64,000 nucleotides of DNA from assembly GCF_900538275.1 (NCBI RefSeq), contig NZ_LR130778.1, positions 62,001-126,000 on the forward strand. The letters run 5' to 3'. The notes under the pieces are model-generated. The model saw only the letters and a program-made list of their open reading frames with translations, searched no databases and was not told where the DNA came from. A program made the translations under genes and the position numbers. Below, one piece after another: positions 1 through 8,192 of this stretch (the first letter of the stretch is position 1; each line of letters begins with the position of its first letter). The stretch comes from Petrocella atlantisensis (GTDB taxonomy: Bacteria > Bacillota > Clostridia > Lachnospirales > Vallitaleaceae).

Positions 1-1
1 G

Positions 2-553
2 GCTTGTAAAGAAAAGATTGAACGTAACAAAAAGCGCGGATTACTTAACAGACCGATGCGTGCGATGGTTGTGGGCATCCCTAATGTAGGTAAGAGTACT
101 TTTATAAATAAATTGGTTGGAAAAGCAAGCGCCAAAACCGGTAACAAGCCCGGTGTTACAAAAGGGAAACAATGGTTGAAGTTGAAAAATGAGTTTGAAC
201 TTCTGGATACACCAGGTGTACTTTGGCCTAAGTTTGAAGATCAGAATGTAGGCATCAAATTGGCTATGATTGGATCCATTAGGGAAGAAATATTGGATAC
301 AGAAGGACTTGCAATGTTAGCCCTTGAGTTTATGAGAGATCGATATCCGAATCTGCTCATGGACAAATACCCCATGACAGATGTAGCCGGTAAAAAAGGG
401 CATGAATTACTTGAAGCCGTAACCATAACAAGACATCTTCTAAAACCGGGTAATGAACCGGATGTTTCGCGTATGGCAAAAATGTTTCTGGATGAATTTA
501 GAAATGGTAAAATCGGAAAGATGACATTGGAAACTGTATCAGAATATAAATAA
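2..553 (+). CDS. rbgA: Ribosome biogenesis GTPase RbgA/YlqF, 5' end outside window
   Basis: C-terminal 183 residues of a GTPase needed for late 50S subunit assembly; the reading frame is open back to the window edge, so the start lies upstream. Seen: a P-loop GIPNVGKS, followed about 40 residues later by the G3 motif DTPGVLWPK. RbgA is a circularly permuted GTPase, so the G4 and G5 motifs should sit in the missing N-terminal part, roughly 100 residues if it matches the Bacillus protein (about 280 aa). The tail after G3 is the RNA-contacting C-terminal domain. The order rbgA, rnhB, ylqG, ylqH matches Bacillus subtilis, which supports the call. A hairpin terminator follows directly. Confidence 0.93.
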   Translation, partial: ACKEKIERNKKRGLLNRPMRAMVVGIPNVGKSTFINKLVGKASAKTGNKPGVTKGKQWLKLKNEFELLDTPGVLWPKFEDQNVGIKLAMIGSIREEILDTEGLAMLALEFMRDRYPNLLMDKYPMTDVAGKKGHELLEAVTITRHLLKPGNEPDVSRMAKMFLDEFRNGKIGKMTLETVSEYK

Positions 554-569
554 GAAGTGTTACAAAATT

Positions 570-597
570 GGCGCTGACTTAGGCGCCTATTTTTATT
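570..597 (+). terminator. Rho-independent terminator after rbgA
   Basis: Stem GGCGCT/GGCGCC (570-575 with 582-587, one G-T pair, loop GACTTA) followed by TATTTTTATT. It separates rbgA from the rnhB unit. Confidence 0.8.
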
Positions 598-606
598 AAT
601 ATTATC

Positions 607-635
607 TTTATCAGAACCATATCATACGCTATAAT
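607..635 (+). promoter_or_regulatory. Candidate sigma-A promoter for rnhB
   Basis: A perfect TATAAT lies at 630-635. The best -35 at 17-bp spacing is TTTATC (607-612), which is weak. It lies between the rbgA terminator and rnhB, with a start predicted near 642 and the GGGGG ribosome site just before the ATG at 669. Confidence 0.5.
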
Positions 636-668
636 GGGAGTAGACATAATAAAACTCAAGGGGGTACC

Positions 669-1439
669 ATGAATACTTTACCCATTAATGCCATTAAAGA
701 AATTTACAAAAAAACCGATATTCATGCACTAGATGCTTTTATCAATAGATTTCAAGAAGATGATAGAGCTGGCGTTAAATACTTAGTTGACTGCTCTAGA
801 AAAAAAATACAGGCTTATAACCAAGAGTTAGATCGAATGTCACGTATGCGTTTATATGAACAAAAATACGATCATTTAGATTTTATTTGTGGCATTGATG
901 AAGTGGGTCGAGGACCATTGGCCGGTCCCGTGGTTACAGCAGCCGTCATTTTAGAAAAAGATACAAAGTTGCTCTACATCAATGATTCAAAGAAGCTATC
1001 TGAGAAAATGCGTGAAATGCTTTATCATCAGATTATGGATGAAGCTATTGCGGTGAGTATTGGTATAGAAAGCGTCGAAACCATTGATACCATCAATATA
1101 TTGCAGGCCACCTATAAAGCAATGCAAAAGGCTGTAAATGGCCTTGAAGTACAGCCGGACATTCTACTGGTGGATGCCGTTACAATACCGGACATTGATA
1201 TTAAGCAACATGCCATCATTAAAGGTGATGAAAAAAGTATTTCAATAGCTGCTGCCAGCATAATTGCAAAAGTGACTAGGGATAGAATGATGAAGGACTA
1301 TCATGAACTTTTTCCTGCCTATGATTTTGATAAAAATAAAGGGTATGGCTCTTCTACACATATAGAGGCCATAAAAAAAGTGGGACCCTGTTTCATTCAC
1401 CGAAAATCCTTCATAAAAAACTTTATTTTGACACCTTAA
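669..1439 (+). CDS. rnhB: Ribonuclease HII
   Basis: Cleaves the RNA strand of RNA-DNA hybrids and nicks at ribonucleotides embedded in DNA. The 256-residue protein shows the family signature GIDEVGRGPLAGP with catalytic D77 and E78, a third acidic residue D169 in LLVDA, and D205 in the ASIIAKVTRD block, completing the DEDD set. About 70 residues precede the catalytic core, as in Bacillus-type RNase HII. The start is ATG at 669 after a GGGGG ribosome site. Oddity: the last codons and the TAA stop (TTT ATT TTG ACA CCT TAA) lie inside the terminal motif of a palindromic repeat that starts at 1426, so the C-terminus may have been altered when the repeat arrived. Confidence 0.95.
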   Translation: MNTLPINAIKEIYKKTDIHALDAFINRFQEDDRAGVKYLVDCSRKKIQAYNQELDRMSRMRLYEQKYDHLDFICGIDEVGRGPLAGPVVTAAVILEKDTKLLYINDSKKLSEKMREMLYHQIMDEAIAVSIGIESVETIDTINILQATYKAMQKAVNGLEVQPDILLVDAVTIPDIDIKQHAIIKGDEKSISIAAASIIAKVTRDRMMKDYHELFPAYDFDKNKGYGSSTHIEAIKKVGPCFIHRKSFIKNFILTP

Positions 1440-1563
1440 CCATGGTTAAAGTGTCAAAACTAAGTTTCACTAAGTTCATATACAATATATAGATTACGTT
1501 GATACATTCATAACTATATATTGTATGCGAAAGTTCAACTATATAGTTTTGACACCTTAACCA
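1426..1563. repeat. MITE-like palindromic repeat, fullest copy
   Basis: The motif TTTTGACACCTTAACC (1426-1441) meets its inverse GGTTAAAGTGTCAAAA (1444-1459) head to head, and a third copy, TTTTGACACCTTAACCA, ends the element at 1547-1563. The segment 1443-1563 is almost wholly an inverted repeat: outer arms of about 18 bp, an inner perfect 13-bp stem (1480-1492 with 1514-1526), and a 21-base loop. No ORF of its own is visible. Related copies lie at 53304-53367 and 61956-62020, with relics at 45561-45598 and perhaps 33165-33191. The terminal motif contains TTGACA facing outward, which could act as a -35 box. Confidence 0.8.
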
Positions 1564-1601
1564 AACATAAACACATATAAGTGCATCAAGGGGTGATGAA
1601 T

Positions 1602-3233
1602 TTGAAAATAGATCCGAATATGATTCATAAGAAATATGGGCAGGTTCAAAACACAGCGGAAACAAACACGGTAAAAGGTGAAAGGTTGACCTACAAAGAA
1701 GGTCAGGTTGTAAAAGGAGAAGTTCTTGATGCGACCTTAACCGGTGTAAAAATCAAGCTCACAAACGGACAAATATTGGATGCGAAGCTTGCACAACCGG
1801 CTATGTTTTCTATTGGTGATGAAGTTGCTTTAGCGGTCAAAGAAGCTTCTGCAAAACAAGTGTTGTTGACAACGCTACATCAGGATCCTCAATTGGTAGA
1901 AGATAAATTGATAACCATACTGGAAAATGCTAAACTACCCCTGACAGAAGAAAATCATCATTTGGTTCGCCAATTAATTGAAAACAATCTGCCGATTAGT
2001 GACCAAAGTCTTAAAAATTTCATCCAATTAACCAAGCAATTTCCAGAAGCGACCGTAAAACAACTGATTTTTATGGTAAAGCATGACATACCCGTTTCAT
2101 CTGAAAATATACAGCAACTCACGATGTTAGAAAATAATGAGCATGCTTTGATGAAAAGCATAACGTCCTTAGCAGATGATATAACGTCCATCCAAAGGTC
2201 CGAACTCAGTACATCCCCCTTAATCATTAAAGATACACTATCGGTAGATCAAACCCCAATACCCTTAACATTGCTTACAAGTGATAAAAATAGTAGTGAA
2301 TTTCTTAGTAATCTTAATCAAGTCATAAAAGCTACAGCAGACCTAAACATTGAAACAATACCTATGCCAACATCAAAAGTACCTCTTGGTGATATGCTTC
2401 TTACGAAAGATGTAGAAAATCTTTCGCGTCATTTAAAGCATAATATGGTTGAGCAACAAAATAATATCATTGAAAAGTTACCCCTTAGTGATGCCCAAAA
2501 ACTACTATTTGAAAAACTAGAAACGCCAAAACAGATGAATCTAGTGGATTTAGTTACGATGACAAAAGAAAAGCTGTTACCTCTAGATCAATTAAGGGGT
2601 ATTCTTATACAACTAAAAACAGATAGCACATATGCAACACTGGTCAAGGGTATGCTCATGTCAAAAGATACGCTTGGTGATATGGTACAAGTCAAAGATT
2701 ATTATAAATCACTGAATCTGAAGATGACCGACTTGATAAAAAGTACTGAACTGGCCTTGAAAGATGAGAGTGGTCATGTATTGAAAGAAGCACAAAATGT
2801 CAAATCTTCAGTATCCTTCCTTAATGCCCTTGGTAAAGATTTTAGCTTGATGCACCTACCAATGTTGTTACAAGATCAACTGCAACATTCTGAGCTCTAT
2901 GTACTTGGTGATCGAAAAAAAGGCAAGGATGGAGAAAAGTCCATAACAGCATTGGTGCGTCTGGATCTTGTAAATCTTGGGCATACAGACATTCATATAA
3001 AAAAAACAGGTAAAAATCTGGATATTCAGTTTTTTATGACGGATGAAAAACAAATCTCTGTCGTGAATGAAAACCTATATGGACTGCACAACCTATTAAA
3101 CCGAAAAGGCTTTAACGTATTGTCCATAAATGTAACCCCTTTGCAAAAATCCTTTGATGTTGTAACCGATTTTCTGGATGGTCAAGATGTGAAAGCCAAT
3201 ATTAGCAGGTATACCTTTGATATGAGAGCGTGA
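1602..3233 (+). CDS. ylqG: YlqG-like protein (FliK-related, function unknown)
   Basis: About 543 residues with little recognisable sequence. It is assigned by position: it sits between rnhB and the FlhB-tail protein YlqH exactly as in Bacillus subtilis, where YlqG is thought to resemble the flagellar hook-length protein FliK. Seen: no signal peptide and no membrane segment, an N-terminal stretch (residues about 25-75) that could form a small beta domain (GQVVKGEVLDATLTG), a long helical middle, and a C-terminal domain near residues 425-535. I prefer TTG at 1602 because AAGGGG (1589-1593) is correctly spaced for it; an in-frame ATG at 1596 and a GTG at 1581 are alternatives. The palindromic repeat fills the gap upstream. 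Export or flagellar function is inference only. Confidence 0.6.
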   Translation: MKIDPNMIHKKYGQVQNTAETNTVKGERLTYKEGQVVKGEVLDATLTGVKIKLTNGQILDAKLAQPAMFSIGDEVALAVKEASAKQVLLTTLHQDPQLVEDKLITILENAKLPLTEENHHLVRQLIENNLPISDQSLKNFIQLTKQFPEATVKQLIFMVKHDIPVSSENIQQLTMLENNEHALMKSITSLADDITSIQRSELSTSPLIIKDTLSVDQTPIPLTLLTSDKNSSEFLSNLNQVIKATADLNIETIPMPTSKVPLGDMLLTKDVENLSRHLKHNMVEQQNNIIEKLPLSDAQKLLFEKLETPKQMNLVDLVTMTKEKLLPLDQLRGILIQLKTDSTYATLVKGMLMSKDTLGDMVQVKDYYKSLNLKMTDLIKSTELALKDESGHVLKEAQNVKSSVSFLNALGKDFSLMHLPMLLQDQLQHSELYVLGDRKKGKDGEKSITALVRLDLVNLGHTDIHIKKTGKNLDIQFFMTDEKQISVVNENLYGLHNLLNRKGFNVLSINVTPLQKSFDVVTDFLDGQDVKANISRYTFDMRA

Positions 3234-3505
3234 TGATGATGAAAGAGAAAAAAAAGGCTGTTGCCATTAAATATAGTGAAGGTGAAGTGGCACCAAACTT
3301 AGTGGCAAAAGGTAAAGGCATAATTGCAGATAAAATCATAGAAAAAGCTCAAGAGGAAGCCTTGCCCATCTATCAGGATGCAAAACTCGCCGATGAACTG
3401 ACTAAACTGGAAATAGGAGATTATATTCCGGAAGAGCTCTATAAAGTGGTGGCTGAAATACTGGTTTTTGTAACAGATTTGGATAAATTGCGTGATAAAA
3501 TATAG
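3233..3505 (+). CDS. ylqH: YlqH, free-standing FlhB C-terminal domain protein
   Basis: About 90 residues matching the cytoplasmic tail of FlhB/YscU type III export switches: AVAIKYSEGEVAPNLVAKGKG, then helices ending in GDYIPEELYKVVAEILVFV. In full FlhB proteins this region follows the self-cleaving NPTH motif. That motif and the membrane domain are absent here, so the protein cannot be an autocleaving switch. It overlaps the end of ylqG, suggesting translational coupling. Three consecutive ATG codons (3233, 3236, 3239) make the exact start uncertain. The pairing with a FliK-like neighbour mirrors the FliK-FlhB partnership of flagella, but its role is not established. Confidence 0.8.
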   Translation: MMMKEKKKAVAIKYSEGEVAPNLVAKGKGIIADKIIEKAQEEALPIYQDAKLADELTKLEIGDYIPEELYKVVAEILVFVTDLDKLRDKI

Positions 3506-3532
3506 ATGGTTTAGTTGATGTAAGGGGGCTAT

Positions 3533-3898
3533 ATGAACAAAAGAGATACAGGCAGGCACTATGAAGAAATGGCGGTTTTGCATTTGGTTCATGCAGGCTA
3601 TAAAATACTTAAAAGAAATTATTATACAAGGTATGGTGAAATTGATATCATAGCCTATAAGGCATCCACTTATATTTTTATAGAAGTAAAATATAGAACC
3701 TCTGATAAAAAAGGTAAACCCTATGAAGCTGTCGGTCATGCTAAGAGACAAAGGATGATGAAATCAAGTTTAAGCTATTGTAAGGTTATGAATCTCTTTG
3801 GTCAGTCGATGCGTTTTGATATCATTGATATTCTGGAAGAAAAGCTGACCCATTATGAAAATGCTTTTGAAATGGATAAACGGTATACCAATTATTGA
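3533..3898 (+). CDS. yraN: YraN family protein (UPF0102, predicted nuclease fold)
   Basis: A 121-residue protein of the UPF0102 family, predicted to have a PD-(D/E)xK endonuclease fold. Seen: the conserved N-terminal RHYEEMAVLHL block, RYGEIDIIA (acidic residue of the active site) and IFIEVKYRT (the E-x-K pair). The length is typical. The start ATG follows a GGGGG ribosome site. Its stop overlaps the beginning of the next ORF, so it is probably co-translated with pgeF. The family is nearly always found near rnhB; no biochemical function is established. Confidence 0.85.
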   Translation: MNKRDTGRHYEEMAVLHLVHAGYKILKRNYYTRYGEIDIIAYKASTYIFIEVKYRTSDKKGKPYEAVGHAKRQRMMKSSLSYCKVMNLFGQSMRFDIIDILEEKLTHYENAFEMDKRYTNY

Positions 3899-3909
3899 AA
3901 GGAATTATT

Positions 3910-4752
3910 ATGTTACGTTCAGAACATATGATTATAGAAAATCAGAAAGAAGTTATGGTTGTAAAACTGCCACATTTTGAAACGACCGGTTTGGTGAACC
4001 ATGGGTTCTCAACAAAATACGGCGGTATCAGTAAGGGTGTTTATGAATCTATGAATCTTGGTAAAAATAGGGGCGACTCACCTTATAACGTTGAAGAAAA
4101 CTTTAATCGATTTTGTGATGCCATAGGTGTACCTACGGACACTTTAGTCTTTAGTGACCAAGTTCATGATGCCCATGTGCGTGTGGTTCAAAAAGAGGAC
4201 AAAGGCAAAGGCTTTTATAGAACATCGGATATTATTGGTGTAGATGGTTTGGTTACCAATCAAGTTGGCGTTACATTAACCACCTTCTATGCCGATTGTG
4301 TGCCTTTGTTTTTTTTAGACCCTATAAAAAAAGCCATAGGCTTATCCCATGCAGGATGGAGAGGGACGGTTAAGGCCATTGGACCTAAAACTGTAGAACT
4401 TATGAGACAAACATTTGGTAGTAATCCTAAAGATATTATGGTCGGTATTGGTCCATCCATAGGGGCCTGTTGCTATGAAGTTAGTACAGATGTTATAAAA
4501 GAGTTTGAAAATAATCTAAATCATGATATAATTGTACGGATTGTCTCGAGAATAAATGATGAACACTATAAATTAGACCTGTGGGAAGCCAATCGGTTGT
4601 TATTGTTAGATGCAGGTATTGATAATAAAAACATGGTGGTAACGGATTTATGTACAAAGTGCCATAATGCGTATTTCTATTCCCATCGATTTATGGGGAA
4701 TCAAAGAGGTAGTCTTGCGGCTATGATTGCGTTAAAAACGACAACAGAGTAA
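3910..4752 (+). CDS. pgeF: Peptidoglycan editing factor/purine nucleoside phosphorylase-type protein (YfiH, DUF152)
   Basis: A 280-residue member of the YfiH/PgeF family, variously described as a multi-copper-type oxidase-like, purine nucleoside-processing or peptidoglycan quality-control enzyme. Seen: the three metal-site segments QVHDAHV, ADCVPLFF and SHAGWRGT, and GPSIGACCYEV near the C-terminal third. I chose ATG 3910 because AAAGGA (3897-3902) precedes it at good spacing; an upstream TTG at 3895 overlapping the yraN stop is in frame but has no ribosome site. Family membership is secure; which activity matters in this organism is not. Confidence 0.88.
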   Translation: MLRSEHMIIENQKEVMVVKLPHFETTGLVNHGFSTKYGGISKGVYESMNLGKNRGDSPYNVEENFNRFCDAIGVPTDTLVFSDQVHDAHVRVVQKEDKGKGFYRTSDIIGVDGLVTNQVGVTLTTFYADCVPLFFLDPIKKAIGLSHAGWRGTVKAIGPKTVELMRQTFGSNPKDIMVGIGPSIGACCYEVSTDVIKEFENNLNHDIIVRIVSRINDEHYKLDLWEANRLLLLDAGIDNKNMVVTDLCTKCHNAYFYSHRFMGNQRGSLAAMIALKTTTE

Positions 4753-4786
4753 CAGACTAAACAGTCATGTTAAAGAAGGTGAAGTA

Positions 4787-6148
4787 TTGGAATTGAAGCA
4801 CTATAATAAAGATGAAGCCCAAGATCACGAGATTCTTGGCGTGGAACAAGGCAGTATTGCCGATGAACTTGGTATTAAAGCAGGAGATAAGCTTATCAGT
4901 ATAAATGGGAAAAAAGTTCAAGACGCCTTGGATTATCACCTATTTGTTAAGGATGAATTCATTGACTTAATGATTTATAACCTAGAACATGATGAACCAT
5001 GGCTTTATGAAATCGAAAAAGACGAAGAAGAAGATCTTGGACTTGTCTTCGACAATAACTTAATGGATGAATACCGTTCCTGTAGGAATCAATGCGTCTT
5101 TTGTTTTATTGACCAATTGCCAAAAGGTATGCGGGAAACCTTATACTTTAAAGATGATGATGCTAGACTTTCATTTTTACAAGGCAATTATATTACTTTG
5201 ACAAATATGACCGATAGAGAAGTGGACAGAATTATAGAGTATCATCTATCTCCGATCAACATATCCATTCATACCATGAACTTAGAGTTACGACAAAAGA
5301 TGTTAAAAAACAAAAATTCCGGCAAAATCGTTGCCTACATGGACAGACTCTATGATGCTGGCATAACCATGAATGGACAAATTGTACTTTGTAAGGGTCT
5401 TAATGATCAAGACGAATTAGCCTATTCCATTCAAGCGCTTAGTAAGTATATCCCTCATCTTCAATCCGTATCTGTTGTACCTGTTGGTTTATCCAAACAT
5501 AGAGATGGTCTATACCCTTTAGCGCCTTTCTCTAAAGAGGATTGTATAGAAATCATTAAGCTTGTAGAAGCTTTTCAAGAGGAATACATGACACTTTATA
5601 ATAGTCATTTCATTCATCTGGGCGATGAGTTCTACATCATGGCCGGTCTCGATTTACCTTCTGAAGCTACATATGATGGATACCTACAACTGGAAAATGG
5701 TGTAGGTATGACCCGAATGTTTATTGATGATCTAACAAAAGATATAAAAGACCTGGATTCAATAAGTGTTAAACCCATTACCATATCCTTGATTACTGGA
5801 AAGCTATTTGAACCCATATTAAAAACGCTTATGTGTAAGCTTGAGGAGAAAATCCGGAATTTGACGCTACAAGTCATCGGTATTGAAAATGATTTTTTTG
5901 GAACTCAGATTACGGTTTCTGGTTTGTTGACAGGCAAGGACATTCTGCATCAAGTTAAGGATCTTGATCTTGGTCATTATCTTTATTTACCGGATAATGT
6001 CTTAAGAAGCGGTGAAAAAATATTACTGGATGATATAACGGTTACTGATATGGAGAAAGCTTTAGGAACACCTATGACATTTATAGATTGTTTTGGTAGC
6101 AATCTGGTTCAGTCGATACTGAGCCATGTAGAGCCATATAGAACATAA
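4787..6148 (+). CDS. DUF512 radical SAM-like protein with PDZ domain
   Basis: A 453-residue protein with an N-terminal PDZ-like segment (about residues 16-75, GSIADELGIKAGDKLISING), then C99-x3-C103-x2-C106, the iron-sulfur triad of radical SAM enzymes, then a TIM-barrel-like region and the DUF512 C-terminal domain. It is widespread in Clostridia directly before der, as here, and its substrate is unknown. The start is TTG at 4787 behind GAAGGTG; there is no better ATG downstream before the PDZ domain. It probably belongs to the transcription unit running from rnhB or pgeF, and der follows after 76 bases. Confidence 0.88.
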   Translation: MELKHYNKDEAQDHEILGVEQGSIADELGIKAGDKLISINGKKVQDALDYHLFVKDEFIDLMIYNLEHDEPWLYEIEKDEEEDLGLVFDNNLMDEYRSCRNQCVFCFIDQLPKGMRETLYFKDDDARLSFLQGNYITLTNMTDREVDRIIEYHLSPINISIHTMNLELRQKMLKNKNSGKIVAYMDRLYDAGITMNGQIVLCKGLNDQDELAYSIQALSKYIPHLQSVSVVPVGLSKHRDGLYPLAPFSKEDCIEIIKLVEAFQEEYMTLYNSHFIHLGDEFYIMAGLDLPSEATYDGYLQLENGVGMTRMFIDDLTKDIKDLDSISVKPITISLITGKLFEPILKTLMCKLEEKIRNLTLQVIGIENDFFGTQITVSGLLTGKDILHQVKDLDLGHYLYLPDNVLRSGEKILLDDITVTDMEKALGTPMTFIDCFGSNLVQSILSHVEPYRT

Positions 6149-6152
6149 TGAA

Positions 6153-6180
6153 TTGACGCAAGGAAATAATCATGTAGAGT
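6153..6180 (+). promoter_or_regulatory. Possible promoter before der
   Basis: TTGACG (6153-6158), a 16-bp spacer, then TAGAGT (6175-6180). The -35 is good and the -10 only fair. It is placed in the short gap between the DUF512 gene and der. Confidence 0.35.
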
Positions 6181-6224
6181 AGGCAAGTATTACCTTGAAC
6201 CAACTTGCATATAAGGAGAATAAA

Positions 6225-7550
6225 ATGAGTAGAAAACCCATAGTCGCAGTCGTAGGGCGACCCAATGTCGGCAAATCGACCATCTTCAATATGATGGCAG
6301 GCGAAAAAATCGCCATTGTACAGAATACGCCTGGTGTCACAAGAGACCGAATTTATGCTGATGTCGATTGGTTGAATCATAACTTTACCATCATTGACAC
6401 AGGCGGTATTGAACCGGATTCAAAGGATATTATCTTGTCACAAATGCGTTATCAAGCAGAAACAGCTATCGAGACGGCAGATGTCATTATGTTTGTTGTA
6501 GATGTTTTAACGGGCTTAACCGATACGGATTACAAGGTTGCCGATATTTTAAGAAAGAGTAAGAAGCCAATTGTCTTATGTGTTAACAAAGTAGACAACT
6601 TTGATAAGCTTCAGTATGATGTATTAGAATTCTATAATTTAGGACTTGGCGAACCTATGCCATTGTCCGCAGTGAATAAGATTGGTATGGGAGATCTTCT
6701 TGATGAAATCGTCAAACACTTCTACGAACGGGTTGAAGCAGATGAAGAAGAGGAAATAACCAAGATTGCCATTATAGGAAAACCAAATGTTGGCAAATCT
6801 TCATTGATCAATAAAATCTTAGGTGAAGAACGTCATATTGTGAGTGAACTAGCAGGAACTACAAGAGACGCTATTGACTCAAGGGTTGTATTTGGTGATA
6901 AGGAATATATATTTATCGATACTGCAGGACTCAGACGTAAAAACAAAATAAAAGAAGAAATTGAAAAATACAGCATCATTCGTGCAGTGGCTGCGATAGA
7001 AAAAGCAGATATTGTCGTACTTATGATCGACGCGGTAGAAGGTATTACTGAACAAGATGCGAAGATAGCAGGTATCGCTCATGATCGTGGAAAAGGTGCT
7101 ATTATAGCGGTCAATAAATGGGATGCAATAGAAAAAAACGACAAAACCATGTATCGCTTTTTAGATACGATACAAGTGACATTAGCCTATATGACCTATG
7201 CACCCATTGTTTTCATTTCCGCACAAACAGGTCTTAGAATCAACAAGCTATTTGAAACCATTGAAATGGTCGTACAAAATCAGACACTCAGAATTCAGAC
7301 TGGCGTCATTAACGATGTTCTCTATGATGCAATGGCTATGAATCAACCGCCATCTGATAAAGGAAAACGTCTAAAAATCTATTATATGACACAGGTCGCT
7401 ATTAAGCCTCCCACTTTTGTATTATTTGTAAATGACAAGGAATTAGCACATTTTTCATATATTCGGTACATTGAGAACAAATTGAGAGATGCATTTGGCT
7501 TTAAAGGCACACCTCTTAAAATGTTGATTCGGGAACGAAAAGAAGATTAA
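6225..7550 (+). CDS. der: Ribosome-associated GTPase Der (EngA)
   Basis: Essential double-GTPase for 50S subunit assembly. Seen: first G domain with GRPNVGKS (residues 11-18), DTGG and NKVD; second G domain with [17 protein letters not shown] and NKWD; then a KH-like C-terminal domain ending in [12 protein letters not shown]. At 441 residues it has the usual length. The start is ATG 6225, preceded by AAGGAG at good spacing; an upstream TTG at 6195 is in frame but lacks a ribosome site. It is followed closely by plsY and gpsA, a common Firmicutes order. Confidence 0.97.
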   Translation: MSRKPIVAVVGRPNVGKSTIFNMMAGEKIAIVQNTPGVTRDRIYADVDWLNHNFTIIDTGGIEPDSKDIILSQMRYQAETAIETADVIMFVVDVLTGLTDTDYKVADILRKSKKPIVLCVNKVDNFDKLQYDVLEFYNLGLGEPMPLSAVNKIGMGDLLDEIVKHFYERVEADEEEEITKIAIIGKPNVGKSSLINKILGEERHIVSELAGTTRDAIDSRVVFGDKEYIFIDTAGLRRKNKIKEEIEKYSIIRAVAAIEKADIVVLMIDAVEGITEQDAKIAGIAHDRGKGAIIAVNKWDAIEKNDKTMYRFLDTIQVTLAYMTYAPIVFISAQTGLRINKLFETIEMVVQNQTLRIQTGVINDVLYDAMAMNQPPSDKGKRLKIYYMTQVAIKPPTFVLFVNDKELAHFSYIRYIENKLRDAFGFKGTPLKMLIRERKED

Positions 7551-7579
7551 TTAGCCATTGTCAAGAAAGGAAAGGTGTT

Positions 7580-8182
7580 ATGTCTTATTTAATCAGTATC
7601 GTTATGGGGTATTTTTTAGGATGTTTTCAAACCGCGTATATCGTTGCCAGGAAAACAAAACATATTGACATCAGAGAGCATGGAAGTGGAAATTCAGGCA
7701 CAACCAATGCTATTAGGGTTTTAGGATGGAAGTTGGGTATGCTGACTTTTGTAGGTGATATTCTTAAAGCTGTTTTAGCAGTTATTATTGCAAGGACGCT
7801 ATTTGACTCACAACTGGCAGGACTTTATGCCGGTGCAGGTGTCATTATTGGTCATAATTGGCCCTTTGTACTTAATTTTAAAGGCGGCAAAGGTATTGCC
7901 TCAACACTTGGCATGTTGCTGGCATTTGATTGGCGTATCGGATTGGTTGCATGGGCAGTAGCATCTTTGGCCATATATCTGACCAAATACGTATCTCTTG
8001 GTTCCATACTATTAGTAACCATAATGCCTATTGGTGTTTTATTGCTTTATCCAGGTGGGACACAAGAACTGATTATAACATCCATTTTAGCCATCATTGC
8101 CATATATAGACACAAGGCTAATATTGGTCGTCTTATTCGTGGTGAAGAGAATAAGTTAGGCGTCAAGAAACAGGCAACATAG
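7580..8182 (+). CDS. plsY: Glycerol-3-phosphate acyltransferase PlsY
   Basis: A membrane acyltransferase that moves the acyl group from acyl-phosphate to glycerol 3-phosphate, the first step of phospholipid synthesis. Seen: the conserved loop HGSGNSGTTNAIR near residue 35, the second loop GHNWPFVLNFKGGKGIAS near residue 100, and about five hydrophobic segments. Two hundred residues is standard. The start is ATG behind GAAAGGAAAGG. The next gene, gpsA, makes the glycerol 3-phosphate substrate, so two consecutive steps are encoded together. Confidence 0.96.
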   Translation: MSYLISIVMGYFLGCFQTAYIVARKTKHIDIREHGSGNSGTTNAIRVLGWKLGMLTFVGDILKAVLAVIIARTLFDSQLAGLYAGAGVIIGHNWPFVLNFKGGKGIASTLGMLLAFDWRIGLVAWAVASLAIYLTKYVSLGSILLVTIMPIGVLLLYPGGTQELIITSILAIIAIYRHKANIGRLIRGEENKLGVKKQAT

Positions 8183-8192
8183 GAGGTTAATG

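Noticed and set aside
1423..1665. 80-codon reverse-strand frame across the repeat
   Set aside because: It runs through the palindrome into ylqG, lacks a ribosome site and is not preserved in the other repeat copies.
3299..3751. 150-codon reverse-strand frame opposite ylqH and yraN
   Set aside because: It spans two confidently identified genes on the other strand and its translation is a hydrophobic, aromatic-rich shadow with no family resemblance.
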